From contig JBHGNT010000018.1 of the NCBI GenBank assembly GCA_043228905.1, positions 4,588,001-4,652,000 on the forward strand: a DNA stretch of 64,000 nucleotides, in the 5' to 3' direction. Shown one piece after another: positions 1 to 9,223 of this stretch. This stretch comes from Azolla caroliniana (taxonomy: Eukaryota > Polypodiophyta). Each line of letters opens with the position of its first letter. Positions within the stretch are counted from its first letter, which is position 1. The translations under genes were made by a program, and so were the position numbers. The notes below the pieces were generated by a model. That model had not been told where the DNA came from. It was given only the letters and a program-made list of their open reading frames with translations, and did not search any database.

Positions 1-732
1 GTTTTAAGAGATGCTATTAAAGGTAATATGTATAAAAGCATCCTCATGGATAGATGTATTGATGGTGAGGACTTCATTGAAGCCATACAATTCCAAACTT
101 TGTTTTCTAAGGCATTAATAAAGACAATAAAAAAGAGGCTTCAAGATCCGGTAACTCTTTGCGCATTGAAAATGTTATCACCAATGAACATGTCTACCGG
201 ATCTACAAGCATTTTAGCACGAAAAACTATGGGTCTTAATGAGTTGAAAACACTTGAAAATTTTTATGGCATTCAAAAAATGGTAGATGGGAGAGCGTTT
301 TCTCCCATAATTGATAATGATAAATTGTATGATGAATATGCAATTTTCAAAAGGCAAGCTACCACGGAATGGCTTGGAAGAGATTTCTTAGATGTTTGGG
401 GTATGATAAATTGTAATGATGTGTGGAAAGAAAAGCTACCCGAACTTCTAAAGATTGCATTGATAGGTTTAATCCAATGTTCTTCTACAACAGCGTGTGA
501 GAGAGGCTTTAGTCGCCTAAATCTAATAAAAAATAAGTTTAGAAATAGGCTGAAAAACAATGCGATTGATGCATTGATACGAATCTCTATTGAAGGACCT
601 GAACTAGAAGAACATGACTTCAATGCTAGCATTTTGTTGTGGTGAGAAAGCAAGGCATATCGTCATATTTTTACAGGAACTTCTCATGAGCATGATGATG
701 AGATCGAGGACTTCATAGAAGATATAGATTAA
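1..732 (+). pseudogene. hAT transposase, C-terminal part (ZNF862-like), cut by a stop
   Basis: The reading frame is open through the left edge, so this is the 3' part of a longer gene. It carries the hAT C-terminal dimerisation signature SSTTACERGFSRLNLIKNKF at about residues 158-177 of the segment that begins at the Met at 28, preceded by the charged helical region usual in ZNF862-like hAT transposases. The family cuts and pastes DNA in the nucleus. The ORF ends with TGA at 643-645 right after a Trp codon, but the same frame then runs for 28 sense codons, rich in Asp and Glu, to TAA at 730-732. I therefore read the TGA as a nonsense mutation and 732 as the older end. The matching element end is proposed at 1071-1088. 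The family is secure; whether the copy still works cannot be judged because the N-terminus lies outside the window. Confidence 0.85.
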
Positions 733-1070
733 AACTTTATAAATGTGATCGATTTTGTTTTGGAACTTTCTATATATTACATCTAATTTGATCTAATATG
801 TTGTTAATGCTACTTTACAAAGGTTTGAAAAGTGAAATATGTTTATAAAGTTAGATTTTTTTTTGGAAAATATATATCTTTAGTTTTTAGGTTCCAAAAT
901 TTTGTAATTGATTTGATTTGGTATTGCATTAGATTTTTTTTTTGTTATGCGGCCAAAAAAATTTTCAACATGTTCCGGTTGACATTGTTGTTGGTAGGAA
1001 CGTGGCCGGCCAAAATTTTAAAATTCCGGTTAGGTTCATGAGAAGCAGGACAATTTCCGGTAGGGGCTAC

Positions 1071-1096
1071 AAACTTTGCCTAACACTGGTCTGTAT
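1071..1096. repeat. Candidate right end and target duplication of the hAT element
   Basis: Read on the minus strand, the sequence ending at 1088 begins CAGTGTTAGGCAAA, a typical hAT terminal-repeat start. It lies about 350 bp downstream of the transposase frame. The next eight bases (1089-1096, GTCTGTAT) would be the 8-bp target duplication. The left end is outside the window, so neither can be confirmed here. The AT-rich 733-1070 segment holds no other gene I can see. Confidence 0.5.
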
Positions 1097-1211
1097 AAAG
1101 TTAAATAAAGTATAATATAATTACAATCATTACCAAGCCATATATATGTTGGTTTAAAGTTAAAACCATTGGTTAATTAATGGCACCCATATTTTATATA
1201 GAACTTCTCAA

Positions 1212-1350
1212 TCATTGGTTCATTCATGCCCACCATTTTAAATATAAGACTTTTCAATTATTGGTTCATTCATGGCCACATCTTTACTATAAAGCAATTA
1301 AGAATCATAAAAATGTTGCTTTGAGTATTCAATCATTGGTTCATTCATGA
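1212..1350. repeat. Dispersed copies of a 17-base motif
   Basis: The motif TCATTGGTTCATTCATG occurs at 1212 and 1333 with a near copy at 1257; weaker versions lie near 1360 and 1440. Spacing is irregular (about 45-75 bp). It sits 300-400 bp upstream of the TATA box of the following gene, so it could be promoter sequence or part of an older repeat. No coding signal is seen in 1097-1625. Confidence 0.45.
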
Positions 1351-1625
1351 ACCTTTATCATTGCTTCCTTCATGACCTTCAAAGTCATTACATCTTAGTT
1401 TGACTATAAAATAATCATTATTATGTTAGTTTGACTATTTAATCATTGATGCATTCATAAAGCATCATTTATTTCAAATCCATTAGAGAGTGATTGGTGC
1501 ACTCAAGATTAGGTACTAAATAAAGTAACTCTGGTTAAAGTGATTGTGGTTACTAACTAACTAACCTTAAGGTTGCCAACCCTCATTAAAGTGACTGTGG
1601 TTACTTTAACCACTGTGGTCAATCC

Positions 1626-1633
1626 CTATAAAT
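1626..1633 (+). promoter_or_regulatory. TATA box of the ParB/methyltransferase-like gene
   Basis: TATAAATA, in the context CCCTATAAATAGG, lies about 150 bp upstream of the first plausible ATG (1777). Transcription would start near 1655-1665. The A/C-rich leader with repeated AAGCACA motifs (1655-1776) looks like a plant 5' UTR and has no ATG before 1777. Confidence 0.6.
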
Positions 1634-1776
1634 AGGAAGACCTCCTCATATTTTAATCACACGAAGCACACGCGCAAAACAAAGCACAAGAGCACAAGAG
1701 AACACAAAGCAAACAAAGCACACAGAGCACGAAGCACCAAACTGAGATCTCCCCCTAAGCATCGACAACGTCCACC

Positions 1777-1816
1777 ATGTCTTCAAAGAAAAGCGAGCGT
1801 CAAGACTCCAGTCCAG
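1777..1816 (+). CDS. Candidate first coding exon
   Basis: ATG at 1777 in a good context (CCACCATGT) gives 13 codons rich in Ser, Lys and Glu. They end at CAG with a canonical donor GTAAGC at 1817. The position 150 bp after a TATA box supports it as a real first exon. One base is left over at the donor; the acceptor at 3547-3548 (TTAAATAG) would need two to enter the main frame, so either a base has been lost or a small exon lies in between. Confidence 0.5.
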
Positions 1817-1866
1817 GTAAGCATCTGACACTCTGGACATTTTTGTGAATATGTTTTAACACTCAA

Positions 1867-2325
1867 GAACTCGATACGCCGTATCGAGTTCCTGTATAAA
1901 GTTTGCGTTTTCAACAAGAACTCGATACGCCGTATCAAGTTCTTGTATTATGTTCGTGTTTTATAGAGGAACTCGATACGGCGTAACGAGTTCTTGTATA
2001 AAGTCCGTGTTTTATACAGGAACTCGATACGGCGTATCGAGTTCTTGTAAAAAGTTTGTGTTTTATATAGGAACTCGATACGACATATCGAGTTCCTGTG
2101 TAAAGTATGTGTTTTATAAAGGAACTCGATACGACGTATCGAGTTCTTGTTTAAAGTTTATGTTTTGCACAGGAACTCGATACGTCGTATCGAGTTCCTG
2201 TGTAAAGTATGTGTAACTCCATACCTTGTATCGAGTTCCTGTATAAACACGAACTTTATATAGGAACTTGATACCGCGTATTGAGTTACTGTATAAAACA
2301 CTAAATTTAAACAGGAATATTGTGT
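1867..2325. repeat. 51-bp tandem array of 25-bp palindromes in intron 1
   Basis: Seven units begin at 1867, 1918, 1969, 2020, 2071, 2122 and 2173, exactly 51 bp apart, with two or three degenerate units to 2325. Each contains the arm GAACTCGATACG, one central base, then the reverse complement of the arm. Arms are almost invariant, while the centre base is C, C, G, G, A, A, T in order. The 51-bp period equals 17 codons, so one frame stays open through it (1950-2216); that ORF is a by-product of the repeat. Each unit could form a near-perfect hairpin or bind a dimeric protein. Confidence 0.9.
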
Positions 2326-2859
2326 CTTTGGGGGAACAATTTAGTATATGTGTGAAAAGATACCAAACTTTCTGTCAAATTCAAACTATTTTAATGACAT
2401 TTGCCATATTTTGTAACAACTAGGGGCCTTACTTAAAAAGGTTTTATGACCTATTATAGCTTAAAATAATAGAAAATAACCCACGAATTACCTTTATGAT
2501 ACCAAATTTAAGTCTGTCATATGCAAATTCTCTACAATAAGGATATGGAATCAATATAAGCCATACCTACCCTTCAAGATGATATATATCCTTATATGCT
2601 TATTAAGATATATAATTTTCGAAGTTGAATAGCCCTTACTAGAATGGATTTCCGAATAAAGGACTATCATGTTCACTCAATACATGATTGATATTTGTAG
2701 TTTACCACAAATCGCTTGCTAGTTTTAGTCTTCGTCTAATTATGTATATTTTAATATACAACCTTAATCTACGTTGTCGTGCCTTTCGGCTCCGGATCGT
2801 TTGCGTGAGTCGGGTGGGAACCGCCGAGGTTTTGGACTAGGAAGAGGAGAGTTTTAAGG

Positions 2860-3010
2860 CTAATAAGAATATAAATATGTTGTAAGAAAGAGTTATAGCA
2901 AACTCGTGAATCCCACGAGTGTTTTGTATTAGATTAATCAATATGAATATAAGAATATAAACTTCGGTTGAAAGAGAATGATATAGAATTCTCGTGAATC
3001 CCACGAGTAT
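2860..3010. repeat. Imperfect duplication with CTCGTG...CACGAG palindromes
   Basis: Two related segments of about 85 bp each end in the palindrome CTCGTGAATCCCACGAG (2905-2921 and 2991-3007). They lie in the same long intron as the 51-bp array. The rest of 2330-3330 is AT-rich with no gene I can see. Confidence 0.5.
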
Positions 3011-3333
3011 AGTTTATTAATTGGTGTTTTTTAGAAACATATCCAGTTTCCAAATATTTTTCACACACAATTACATTGTGCTCCCCATCCTTATGTAGTG
3101 ATGAGGAAGTCTTAGTAATCCATGCTTTTTCTCTAACTATAGACCCCATGCTTTTCCTATAGATAGACTATATGCTTTATCTAAAGTGATCATGCTTTTT
3201 TCTAACTTGTGTGTTTTTTATCATGCACGCTAGATGTGTATGTGTAGCTTTTTCTTTTGTTATGCGTTTTTCTAATGTTTATCCTAGCGTGAATTTACCT
3301 TTCTATGTGGGACATCTATGCTTTAACACTAAT

Positions 3334-3402
3334 GAAATGCTAGTGTAATGGTAAGACATTACATTATTAACATGGAGGTGCAAGGTTCGAATCTTGCCCT
3401 AT
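3334..3402 (+). other. tRNA-like sequence (tRNA fossil or SINE head)
   Basis: It has an A-box-like TAGTGTAATGG (3341-3351) and a B box GGTTCGAATCT (3384-3394). The T arm is perfect: GCAAG, a seven-base loop, CTTGC. The acceptor ends pair poorly and no clean anticodon stem is visible, so it is unlikely to be a functional tRNA gene. A tRNA-derived SINE or a tRNA pseudogene inside the intron is the likely explanation. Confidence 0.45.
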
Positions 3403-3548
3403 GCATGTTCCATTTATTTTGCTATTTTCTTCTATTTCTTCATTTTTTATTGAATCTAATACTATATACGTTTTTCACGTAGTGTACAAAATACACTACG
3501 ACAACGTGACCACCTAACTTATGTTTTCGCATGTCCTTTCTTAAATAG

Positions 3549-4167
3549 GTCGTTTGAGAACTTGTCGAACCGACCTGTGAAGAAGATAAAGCTCCGGATA
3601 CAGGGCTCTCCAATTGAGACCCAGACCCTACTAGTTCCTGAGAACATGAAGAGAGGAAAAAAGCTTCTCTTCAACGAGGAGACAAAATCTTAACTATCCA
3701 ATGAGGTCAGCTAAAAGAAAATGTTAGCAGCTACTGGTGGTGAGGACCTTCTTGACCATGATCTAATGGACAAGGAATGGTGTATGCAATACATCAACTC
3801 CAAGAAAAAAGTCGTGTTGTATACAACAAAGAAGAAGGGTGACGGTTAGCTTGAAAATGAAACTGCATTTATGTATGGCCGTATTCTAAGATTTGACTTT
3901 GAAGATTCAGATTCAACCAACATACTTGTAATGATTGAGTGCTCTAAGGGGGTACGTAAAGTGTACATTTCTGAAGATCTACTAGTAAAGGAATCTTGTG
4001 GGCCAGAATCTTTTAAAAAAGATCTAGAAAGCTCATAAAACCTTATTGTCAACTTGAGTCCTTATATACAAGGCCATGTAACTCTAAGGGAGCCCTTGCC
4101 CTCCCTAGTGAAGGCCCCGAAAAGGGCATCTAAAGTGCAATCAAGACCAACAAAAAGAAGACCACTA
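3549..4167 (+). pseudogene. N-terminal block of the ParB/methyltransferase-like gene
   Basis: One frame from the acceptor at 3547-3548 runs to about 4167 with stops at 3691, 3712, 3847 and 4036. Its codons between stops look protein-like: Lys-rich KKIKLRIQG, then an acidic segment around FDFEDSDSTN, then a basic stretch KRASKVQSRPTKRR. I recognise no domain. The frame slips by one near 4160 into the Ser/Asp-rich block that follows. It was probably a linker or DNA-binding N-terminus of the same protein. Confidence 0.5.
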
Positions 4168-5189
4168 AAATGTCAGACTCCGACTCATCAAGCTCAAACG
4201 AAGATGAGGACACTAAGGGGACGCCAGGAGCTGAGCTGGCATCGGGTGTGTTGTCATCCAAGCAGAATAAGATACAGAGAGAGTTAATGCAACGTAAACT
4301 AGTCAGAAAAGGGCAAGTGTTTAATTTGCCTATAACACACATCCATTGGCCCCCTATAGATGAAAAAATAGGACGAAGACCACTTGAGATCAGAGAGCCA
4401 CACCAAATGCGTGTTCAAAATCTCAAGAAAAAAATGAAAATTAACCCACATGCTATAGTTGTGCCTTTTATTGTTACGGTAGATCCCGAAGAATGTGAAA
4501 CAATTGAAGATTTCGATATAAGAAAGCATGATCAATACAATTACTTTGTAATTGGTGGATCGCATTCGGCGGAGGCACATCGGCAACTTGTGAGAGAACA
4601 TCCAACGACTTTCTTCTTCAATTATGCCGAGTGAAAAATTTATGTGGGCCTCACCATTGAAGAGGCAAAGTTGTTGGCATGGGACCACAATAACGATAAT
4701 GACTATAGGAAGAAAATGTCATTGATTGAGCGTATAAGGTTCTTCCACCATGAGTATTTGGACGTCAAACAAAAGTTCGGTGTGAAGCGACATCCATCCA
4801 GGCCTACGACGTCAATGCTTGCATGAAGTTGACATTGTGGTGGATGATAATGTTAAGTCCGATGGTCTTCGGAAATATGAGTCCTGGTTTCAACTTGCCT
4901 TTAGAGATGGAGAAGTATGGGACCTACAAGATCAAATCTTCTAAATGTGGGAGAATAAGGAGGTTAAGGGTCAACGACAAAAGAAATGTAAGGTAGACCC
5001 TCAACTAGAATTAAAGTCACAAGTGGCCAAGAAAATTGATTTGACAATTGAAGAAGCGGCCAACGACATGAAGTTGTCTCTGTGGAGAGCGATGCAAGGT
5101 ATTAAGGACGAGCAACTTCTTGTGTCTGTTTTGTTAAGGGTTGTGGTGAAAGATTTAAGCCTTGAAGAAATGGTCCCTGAGTTCAATAA
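4168..5189 (+). pseudogene. ParB/sulfiredoxin-fold-like domain exon
   Basis: A polar Ser/Asp linker (4170-4230) leads into LPITHIHWPPID, then REPHQMRVQNLKKKM, then PFIVTV and FVIGGSHSAEAHRQLVREHP (about 4545-4604). This order (start strand, helix of the 'NPR...L..SI' type, P-[FI]-V strand, GG.H...A) is that of the ParB N-terminal nuclease/CTPase fold. The frame continues past TGA 4632-4634, shifts near 4800 and passes TAA 4942-4944. The remainder is helical, ends in EEMVPEFN and stops at the canonical donor GTAAGT at 5190. The ParB assignment rests on fold motifs, so it is likely but not proven. Confidence 0.65.
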
Positions 5190-5265
5190 GTAAGTATTTC
5201 AAATAGTGATATTGAATTCAATATGGTGCAATTGAAAGTTCTAATCTCGTTTTCTAATTTCACAG

Positions 5266-5404
5266 TCATAAGGTGTACATGAAGATCCAAGAAGTTAGGA
5301 TGAAACAACTTGGATGTATAACTTGGGAACAAGTGACCGAGGATTATCCTCTAATGTCTTCATATAAGGCGTTATTCGAGTATTTTATTGCATTCAAGGA
5401 TTGG
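5266..5404 (+). pseudogene. Middle exon of the ParB/methyltransferase-like gene
   Basis: This exon lies between CACAG at 5261-5265 and the donor GTTAGT at 5405, with no internal stop. It joins the previous exon in phase (AA plus T). The 46 or so residues are helical (KVYMKIQEVRMKQLG) and match no domain I know. The introns on either side are 76 and 83 bp, typical plant sizes, which argues for a genuine nuclear gene history. Confidence 0.6.
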
Positions 5405-5487
5405 GTTAGTATTGGTGGTTTTTCATTAAGCTTTTCTCATATGTAGAGGTTGTGTAATAATACTTGATGTCTTATTGCTTCTATTAG

Positions 5488-6242
5488 AAACCGTGTCGTG
5501 GCAAGAAACAAGGAGAAGTTAAGGATATACACGATTTCCCGACATCTTTTCTTGCACATCTTGAGAGAGCCAGAAAAGAAAAGGATCGTCGCTTAGTCAA
5601 GGCATACGGAATTGAGGAAGATGGCTCCTTCAAAAATTTAGCCACAAAAAGGATATTACGAGAGATCTTTACTACAATGTGGTTTGCAGCGATGTCGTTG
5701 ACATGATCCAAAAGGTGCCAAAGAAGGAATATACGCTAATGATTGCCGATATTCCATACGGATTTCGAATGGCAGGGTCATCGTACGATGATGAACTGTT
5801 TAGGTTTAAACAGTTAGAGAAGATGGTCAAGGATTTTGTTAAGCTAACGACTGCATCCTTGTGGAGAATAGTTGTCTTTCATAGTATGGACCAAGGGTAC
5901 TCGGTAGCTCAAGCTTTGAGATCTCGTTGCCATGGCATCGAGAACCTTGCATGGTAAGGATTATTTATATGTGGCCAACCTTTCGGTTCGTAAATGTCAT
6001 TGAATACAGTACGGTTGGCTACTTCAATGAAATTAAGAAACAAAGAATCAAGGAGCATTCTAATGAAGTGGGAGGTTCAAATCTGCTGGTATATCCAGTA
6101 GTGACACGGAAATTGCGACATGTCACTACGACAGTATGGGGACTTGTCAACCCATACCAAAAACCTCAACGACTTATGATGCGCTTGACTGAGATGTTTT
6201 CTGTAGAAGGAGATTGGATATTAGACCTCTTTTCTGGCATAG
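5488..6242 (+). pseudogene. Methyltransferase catalytic exon (DPPY and FxGxG motifs)
   Basis: It begins after CTATTAG (5481-5487). A basic lead is followed, after a frame slip near 5660, by DLYYNVVCSDVVDMI and then IADIPYGF (5742-5765). That matches the catalytic loop of N6_N4 DNA methylases with the second residue of DPPY changed to Ile. A second slip near 5940 leads to NPYQKPQRLMMRL and GDWILDLFSGIG, the X and SAM-binding I motifs. Catalytic motif before SAM motif defines the beta class (CcrM/HinfI-like order). The exon ends at 6242 with donor GTATTC. Asp in DIPY favours adenine over cytosine as the ancestral target (inference). Confidence 0.7.
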
Positions 6243-6333
6243 GTATTCCTCGAACTAGGTTAACGATGTTGAGATAACCAATACTGAATCTTTTTTGTTT
6301 GAGAACTAATTCTTCTTGTTACTTTCTTCACAT

Positions 6334-6686
6334 GGACAACGTCTGCATGTGCATTGAAGCTCTTTAGAAACACAGTTGCATTGGAGAAGGACGCGGAGCA
6401 AGTTATATTTATAAACATGAGGATTAAGGCTTTGTGGGAGTGCCCAAACTAGGACGAGGAGGTCAGTGCAAAGAACCTCGCTGATACTGAAAGGTTTCAA
6501 CCTGCTTCGAGAGAGCCTATTCCTTCGTTAGCCGGGGAACCGAGGGAGCTAATAGAGCTTGATGATGAGCTTATAGAAGATATTTCGTTGGCTCGCCTAA
6601 CAGGGGAAGCCAATGCACGTATAGCCGAAGAGAGTTCTATACAGGATGACGAAGAAAACGACATTGACGATTTGCTTGCTATGTAA
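6334..6686 (+). pseudogene. Last exon: end of SAM-binding motif and acidic tail
   Basis: Read from 6334, the exon gives TTSACALKLFRNTVALEKD, the natural continuation of DLFSGIG in methyltransferases, then FINMRIKALWE. The acceptor at 6332-6333 reads AT where AG is required, so this intron can no longer splice normally. An in-frame TAG at 6450-6452 follows. The tail is strongly acidic and ends at TAA 6684-6686. Together with the preceding exon it completes the domain, so the parent gene was full length before decay. Confidence 0.7.
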
Positions 6687-7048
6687 TAGACTCTTTTAAA
6701 AATGTGAAATGTATTGTTTGGAATTCACATTATTAATACAAATTTTGGGTTTTACTTGGTGGATTCTATTCTTTATAATCTTCTATATGTTTCAATTTTA
6801 TTTTTATATACTTGGTTAGTAGACTTATGCCATTGGTTTCCCCGCGTGCATCGTTGACTACCAAATTTAGGGAGAAACATGAATTAGTTTAAATGGAGGC
6901 TGATTTTGGTCAAACTTTACCTTAACATAACATGGTCATAGAATTGTTGCTATGGTGTCCATGTTGTTATTATGGATCTTTGTCTTCTATTGTTAAAACT
7001 GTTATGTTTCTCTTCCATTACTGCTTAGATTGTGTAGTGTGTTGATAA

Positions 7049-7380
7049 TGGTTCCACTAGCGTTATCCGCATGTTTTTATACGCTTGTAGTTCCACTAGC
7101 GTTATCGTTCGGAGTTTGATCACCTAAGGAATAGATTACATCAATTTTAAATACAAGTATGAAAGCCTTAATAGGTTTGTTATTTCCACCACATTATCCT
7201 AAAGTTCACTATCTTACATTGTCCACAATTATATACATATGGTTTGATCCCATACGAACAAACTGAGGAATAGATTAGATCAACTTTAAATACAAGTATT
7301 AAATACCTTAATAAGTTAGTTATTCCAATCACATTATCCTAAAGTGCACTATCCTACATTGTCCACAATTATATACATGC
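7049..7380. repeat. 114-bp imperfect direct repeat and a short duplicated motif
   Basis: 7128-7241 and 7267-7380 are two copies of a 114-bp unit (GGAATAGATTA... to ...TTATATACAT), about 90% alike by eye. Just upstream, GTTCCACTAGCGTTATC occurs twice (about 7050 and 7090). No coding signal is seen in 6687-7635. Confidence 0.6.
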
Positions 7381-7635
7381 GAGTATAGGTCAAAGTATAA
7401 ATTATAACTTATTTTATTAGTATGGTTACAAATACACCTCATATTTTTGTAAAACTTACCAAATTAATATAAGTCTTTAACTTAGTGTTTCCCATGTTGC
7501 ACATTAGTGACATATTGAGCCATTGTTGAACTTTATTATGCCTACATTAACTTATCAACACGTCCAAACTTATTTAAATTTCTAATGATCTCCACTCGTA
7601 GACCTATCATGTATTTTTATATTTGCAAATTCTAA

Positions 7636-9173
7636 TCAAGTTGTGGAACATGCGATACTAGTGCATCCAATTTTTGTAGAGAGGGTATATTTGGATAGTT
7701 TCAAGAAGATTCTACAAGTGGAATGCGCGATCCTTCCACTTGTGAACGTGAACGTGTTTTCTCTTCCATAGATATGCATTAACTCCTCTACTATCAATTT
7801 ATCAAACATGGAAGCATTGCACATATCCCAATTATGATGCGATACACAACACTCCCAAAACAAAAAATTCACCTTCATTTTTCAAGTTCTGTTAAATGCA
7901 CAAGCATATGCTATTTTAGCATAAGGTAGCAACATGACAAAATGTACCAATTTTAACAAATATAAACCCAATTCGGACGATCGATTACAGATTGTATGAA
8001 GCAATGAGGAATATCTTCTTATTGAACCATTCAATGAAAGTGCGAGTGTCTATCAATGTGTGTGTTGACTTTGATATTCTTTGATGCTTCATGAGAACCC
8101 GCACAACGTTGAATATGTTTTTTTTTTCGAAAAAAAAAACTACATTAGTATTAGAAAATGCTATAAAGCTATACATATAAGCATAGATTGACACATGCAT
8201 GATATTCGTGATATTCTCCCTGCACAATATTCTCAATATTCGAGAATACAAAATGGCCCCAAGAATATTAGAAAACCATTCGTTTTGCAAAATAAATATA
8301 AAATATTTATTTATTTATTTAAATAAATTTATTTCACCGAAAGAAGAACAATGATTTATTAATAGATTATATTATCAAGAGAGTTTATGAAACTTATTTT
8401 AATTAATCAATTAATTAATTAATTTTTAAAAAAAGAATATTTTTATATTTATTATATATATATGATTAGTATGAACTTTAAAGATACGATTAGTTTGAAG
8501 TACTATTTTTAATGTCAAAATAAAAATATCCATAAATTTTGAGGGAATAAAAAGTGAGAAATTAATGAGTCTTTATTTTATTTTATTTATTTATTAAAAA
8601 TTAAACGAATACTTATAGCTTATAAGTTATACATTTATTATAAAAACTTAGTAGTTTCAAATCCCCAAGTCCCTCTTTTATATATCCCTATTTATTGTCA
8701 AGTTCCTTTTTTTTATCCTAGGAAATTAATAAAGACAGAGTTTTTTTTTATAGTTAAACGATACTTGACCACCCATTCGTATTCGTATTCGTTTGCATTC
8801 GAATGGGAAACCCAACGAATGCGAATATGTCAATCTATGCATACAAGGTATACTACATATCCCCTTTATTTTTCTAAATTCTAACCATAAGCTTAAATAA
8901 ATACTTTGGTGTTGAGTAAAACCACTCCACCTGATTAGAAAGCCATCTATAAAATATACATATGTCCCAAATGGCATGAAACTCCAAATGCTTAAGCTCC
9001 GCTTGATGCGTATTACCTTTTATACTATCCAACAAACATATGAGATTATGTACAATCTCTGTCCAAATTCCCGAAATTATTTGGGCAAATCTTTTAGTCA
9101 CGTTTTGAAATGCCTTCAAACATCAAGTCTTCCAAATATACCAAATTGTAATACCATTTGCAATAAACCCTAA
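7636..9173 (-). pseudogene. LINE ORF2 C-terminal remnant, split by a hAT-like element
   Basis: Two minus-strand pieces, about 8874-9173 and 7636-7878, correspond to the last part of an L1-type plant ORF2. The distal piece has FWECCVSHHNWDMCNASMFD, the same pattern as NWNMHNAFMFD in the LINE at 29.8 kb. The proximal piece (RFAQIISGIWTEIVHNLICL) is the region that follows the zf-RVT domain. The hAT-like element 8182-8839 lies between them. Stops and shifts are frequent and no tail is recognisable. Confidence 0.6.
8182..8839. mobile_element. hAT-like non-autonomous element
   Basis: Its ends are inverted: CATAGATTGACA at the left and TGTCAATCTATG at the right. They are flanked by near-identical 8-base sequences (CATATAAG at 8174-8181, CATACAAG at 8840-8847), the hallmark of hAT insertion. 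The inside is AT-rich and non-coding, with repeated ATTCG motifs near both ends. A related partial copy starts at 10309. Confidence 0.7.
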
Positions 9174-9223
9174 ACCTTGCTCTAACTTGCAATAGTTGGA
9201 GGGATAAAGGCATATTTGATGAC

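Larger units (their letters stand above)
1777..6686 (+). pseudogene. Decayed gene: ParB/Srx-fold-like domain plus beta-class amino DNA methyltransferase
   Basis: A multi-exon gene remnant read from ATG 1777 to TAA 6684-6686. Separate blocks give a short basic N-terminus, a Ser/Asp/Glu-rich linker, a ParB/sulfiredoxin-like domain (GGSHSAEAH, 4554-4580), an alpha-helical middle, and a DNA methyltransferase with DIPY (5748-5759) first and DLFSGIG (6224-6242) after it. That order is the beta class of N6-adenine/N4-cytosine methyltransferases. ParB-methyltransferase fusions are familiar in phages and bacteria (established knowledge); a spliced copy in a plant genome is unusual. Four short introns (76, 83 and 91 bp, plus a long first one) show it is a eukaryotic gene, not contamination. 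It is dead: in-frame stops at 3691, 3712, 3847, 4036, 4632, 4942 and 6450, frameshifts near 4160, 4800, 5660 and 5940, and a mutated acceptor at 6332-6333. The joining of exon 1 to the rest is out of phase and so uncertain. It may be host-derived or the cargo of an unrecognised transposon. Confidence 0.75.

Noticed and set aside
1950-2216. 88-codon ORF with a 17-residue repeat
   Set aside because: It is a by-product of the 51-bp tandem array, whose period is a multiple of three. Base conservation follows the palindrome arms, not codon positions.
1867-2325. Possible CRISPR array
   Set aside because: The whole 51-bp unit is repeated, with no unique spacers, and the context is a plant nuclear gene.
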